DNA from: Bacteroidota bacterium
GTDB lineage: Bacteria > Bacteroidota > Bacteroidia > Bacteroidales > UBA932
Length of the DNA stretch: 8,419 nucleotides
Direction: 5' to 3'
NCBI GenBank assembly: GCA_009778375.1
Contig: WRJW01000173.1
Coordinates: forward strand, 1 to 8,419
Position 1 is the first letter of the stretch. Each line of letters begins with the position of its first letter. Below are positions 6,628 through 8,419 of the stretch, one piece after another. The translations under genes and the position numbers were made by a program. The notes beneath the pieces are model-generated. The model had not been told where the DNA came from, ran no database searches, and was given only the letters and a program-made list of their open reading frames with translations.

Positions 6628-8333
6628 AAAAATATCTCTTCTTTCTTCTTTTTCCCATTTGGATGGGCTCCTGTGCGGTTTCATTTGACAAAAAAACGGT
6701 GAGCTTAGCCGATTTTGCCGATGATTACAACGGCAGCGACATTACCCTTGCCCTGCACAAGGCCATAGAGTACTGCAAGCAGGTCAAAGCGTCCAAATTG
6801 ACGATTCCCCTCGGGCAATATGAGATTACCTCTGCTTTTGCTTTTGAGCGCTACGTGTGGGCCAGTAATAATGATGAAGGACTCAAACGCATTGCTTTTG
6901 ATCTTACAGGTATGGAAGATTTTGAAATAGACGGACAGGGCTCCCTGCTCCTGTTTTACGGATTTGTTTCTCCCTTTCTGATCAATGATTCCAAACGCAT
7001 TACGGTACGTGATCTAAACATTGATTATGCACGGACTTTTCATTCCGAAGGAGTCATTACCGCTCTTTATCCGGATGGTTTGGAAATCCTCTTTTCGGAC
7101 TCCTATCCCTATAAAGTAAAAGAGGATCGCCTTTTTTTTTACGATGCTGAGGGAACAGGTTATCCATACGGCAATCTTTTGGAATTTGATCCGATAAAAC
7201 GCGAGACGGCCTTTATGGTCAAAGATTATTGGGTGCCGGATCCTCTGATCGCTAAAGATTTGGGTGAAAGAAAAGTGCGAATTTTTAAAGAAGGACTTAC
7301 CGCAACCGTGGGTAATATTTTGGTGTTTGGAGCGGCTGATCGATTGGTTCCTGGGTTTACCCTCTCCGAAAGCGAGGATGTTATGATCTCACAAGTGAAT
7401 ATTTATCATTGTGGAGGAATGGGCGTTATTGCCCAGCGTAGCAGAAATATTGAATTGGATCGGGTACAGGTAACTCCGGCACCCGGGTCGGGTCGGGTAG
7501 TGAGCATTACCGCCGACGCCACCCATTTTGTGAACTGCGGTGGATACATTCGAATGATTAACTGCCTTTTTGAGCAGCAGAAGGACGACGCCACCAACAT
7601 TCACGGTATATATGCGGCCATTGCAGGCATAAATACGCCTAAAGAAATTATGGTAAAATTCATGCATCCTCAGCAATATGGCTTTATTTTGGCAAAACCT
7701 GGCGATATAATGGAGTGGGTGGCACAAAAAAGTTTGATTACTTTGGGCGAAAGCAAAATTAAAACAATAACACCCCTCAATAAAGAATACATACGGATTG
7801 AATTTGAAGAAGCGGTCCCTTCCGGTGTGCAACTGCATGATGTTGTGGCGTCCGTAGCGGAAGCTCCGGAGGTGTTGATAAAGGGTTGTACGCTACGGGG
7901 CAATAGAGCCAGGGGGCTTTTGTTGGGTTCAAGAGCAAAGATGATCATCGAAGAGAACTACTTTCATATTGCCGGCGCCTCCATCTTATTGGAAGGCGAT
8001 GGAAATTACTGGTATGAACAGTCTGGGGTACGCGACGTGATCATCCGAAACAATACCTTTGACAACTGTAATTACGGCGTATGGGGGAATGCCTTGATTC
8101 AAGTAGGATCTGGTATTTATGAAAACCGAGAACAAAGCCGTTACCACCGCAATATTATGGTCGAGAATAATAGTATTAAGGCCTTTGATCCGCGCCTTGT
8201 AAACATTTACTCCGTAGACGGGTTTGTGTTCAGGAATAACCAAATCGAAGAAACATACGCCTATCCTCTATATTTTCAAAAGGCCAAACCCTTTGTGGTG
8301 GAGCATTGTGATGAGGTAATGATAGAGCAATAA
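6624..8333 (+). CDS. Beta-helix lipoprotein, probable GH110 alpha-1,3-galactosidase
   Basis: GH110 enzymes are inverting exo-alpha-1,3-galactosidases that remove terminal galactose from blood-group B antigen, linear alpha-Gal epitopes or carrageenan-derived oligosaccharides. The product has 569 residues. Residues 1-16 are a signal sequence and M14-G-S-C17 a lipobox, so it should sit on the outer membrane. A right-handed beta-helix follows, with repeats such as FEIDGQGS (100-107), ITVRDLNIDYAR (126-137), VMISQVNIYHCGGMGV (253-268) and VIIRNNTFDNCNYGVWG (472-488). T-A-D298-A-T-H-F and D321-D322-A-T-N-I-H-G are the family core. Asp298 is 23 and 24 residues before Asp321 and Asp322, the spacing I recall for the active-site Asp residues of a structurally studied GH110. 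NYWYEQSG (461-468) also fits. Length is normal for the family. The ATG overlaps the DUF4249 stop. A T9 run lies at 7132-7140. A different galactoside-active beta-helix family is the main alternative. Confidence 0.82.
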   Translation: MKKYLFFLLFPIWMGSCAVSFDKKTVSLADFADDYNGSDITLALHKAIEYCKQVKASKLTIPLGQYEITSAFAFERYVWASNNDEGLKRIAFDLTGMEDFEIDGQGSLLLFYGFVSPFLINDSKRITVRDLNIDYARTFHSEGVITALYPDGLEILFSDSYPYKVKEDRLFFYDAEGTGYPYGNLLEFDPIKRETAFMVKDYWVPDPLIAKDLGERKVRIFKEGLTATVGNILVFGAADRLVPGFTLSESEDVMISQVNIYHCGGMGVIAQRSRNIELDRVQVTPAPGSGRVVSITADATHFVNCGGYIRMINCLFEQQKDDATNIHGIYAAIAGINTPKEIMVKFMHPQQYGFILAKPGDIMEWVAQKSLITLGESKIKTITPLNKEYIRIEFEEAVPSGVQLHDVVASVAEAPEVLIKGCTLRGNRARGLLLGSRAKMIIEENYFHIAGASILLEGDGNYWYEQSGVRDVIIRNNTFDNCNYGVWGNALIQVGSGIYENREQSRYHRNIMVENNSIKAFDPRLVNIYSVDGFVFRNNQIEETYAYPLYFQKAKPFVVEHCDEVMIEQ

Positions 8334-8342
8334 CCTGCACTT

Positions 8343-8419
8343 ATGAAAAATTTGAAGATCATTTTAACGCTGATTTTTATCATCATCTTTTTGCTTCCTG
8401 CCACGGTTCGGGCGCAGCA
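8343..8419 (+). CDS. Exported protein, 5' end only
   Basis: The ATG at 8343 lies 9 bases after the GH110 stop and opens a frame that runs off the right edge (25 full codons). The product begins M-K-N-L-K, then a strongly hydrophobic stretch (IILTLIFIIIFLLP), then A-T-V-R-A-Q. This is a good signal peptide with a type I site after Ala24 and Gln as the first mature residue, common in Bacteroidota secreted and outer-membrane proteins. No lipobox is seen. Close spacing and the same strand make it the next gene of the operon. It could be another hydrolase or a receptor; too little is present to say. Confidence 0.7.
   Translation, partial: MKNLKIILTLIFIIIFLLPATVRAQ

Noticed and set aside
7389..7838. 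149-codon minus-strand open frame inside the GH110 gene
   Set aside because: It lies opposite the conserved catalytic region of GH110 and its protein has no recognisable features.
6624..8333. Pectate lyase or polygalacturonase (GH28)
   Set aside because: The fold is a beta-helix, but GH28 motifs such as NTD and GHG are absent, and TADATHF plus DDATNIHG fit GH110.
1..8419. tRNA or rRNA genes, CRISPR arrays, insertion sequences, riboswitches
   Set aside because: None seen: the window is almost entirely coding, the largest gap is 51 bases, and no repeated units or terminal inverted repeats were noticed by eye.

Overview
The window looks like chromosomal DNA of a member of the Bacteroidota, probably Bacteroidales or a near relative. 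This rests on gene content: a GSCFA-family protein, a short QueG without the C-terminal extension, an L-threonine dehydrogenase of the extended-SDR type, a TonB-dependent receptor (TBDR) with an N-terminal carboxypeptidase-regulatory-like domain, and a DUF4249 lipoprotein. It also rests on a Bacteroidota-type promoter (TTTG, then about 20 bases, then TAnnTTTG) and on A-rich leaders without Shine-Dalgarno sequences. The genus cannot be told. Coding density is very high: the longest gene-free stretch is the 51-base divergent promoter region at 2337-2387, so no gap over 300 bases needs comment.

Layout. (1) 1-611, plus strand: the 3' part of an LptF/LptG-type lipopolysaccharide-export permease that enters from the left. 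(2) 604-2336, minus strand: a two-gene unit, queG (epoxyqueuosine reductase) followed by a GSCFA protein that overlaps it by 22 bases. The GSCFA gene collides tail to tail with the permease gene, with an 8-base overlap. (3) 2337-2387: a compact divergent promoter whose two outward-facing -7 elements form a near-perfect inverted repeat. (4) 2388-8419, plus strand: one tightly packed series. L-threonine 3-dehydrogenase comes first, then after 4 bases a TBDR, after 3 bases a DUF4249 lipoprotein, then (ATGA overlap) a 569-residue beta-helix lipoprotein that I assign to glycoside hydrolase family 110 (alpha-1,3-galactosidase), and after 9 bases the start of another exported protein cut off by the window edge.

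How the genes may work together. The TBDR, DUF4249 lipoprotein and GH110 lipoprotein look like an outer-membrane glycan-acquisition module that lacks a SusD partner. DUF4249, a family with no established function, sits where SusD would be. GH110 enzymes remove terminal alpha-1,3-linked galactose (blood-group B, alpha-Gal epitopes, some marine galactans), so an alpha-galactosylated glycan or glycoconjugate is the inferred target. The promoter-led threonine dehydrogenase in front is either a passenger or a metabolic link, possibly amino acids from glycoproteins. It ends in an A8 tract where a -1 shift would make its stop overlap the TBDR start codon. No RNA genes, CRISPR arrays, insertion sequences or long repeats were seen.
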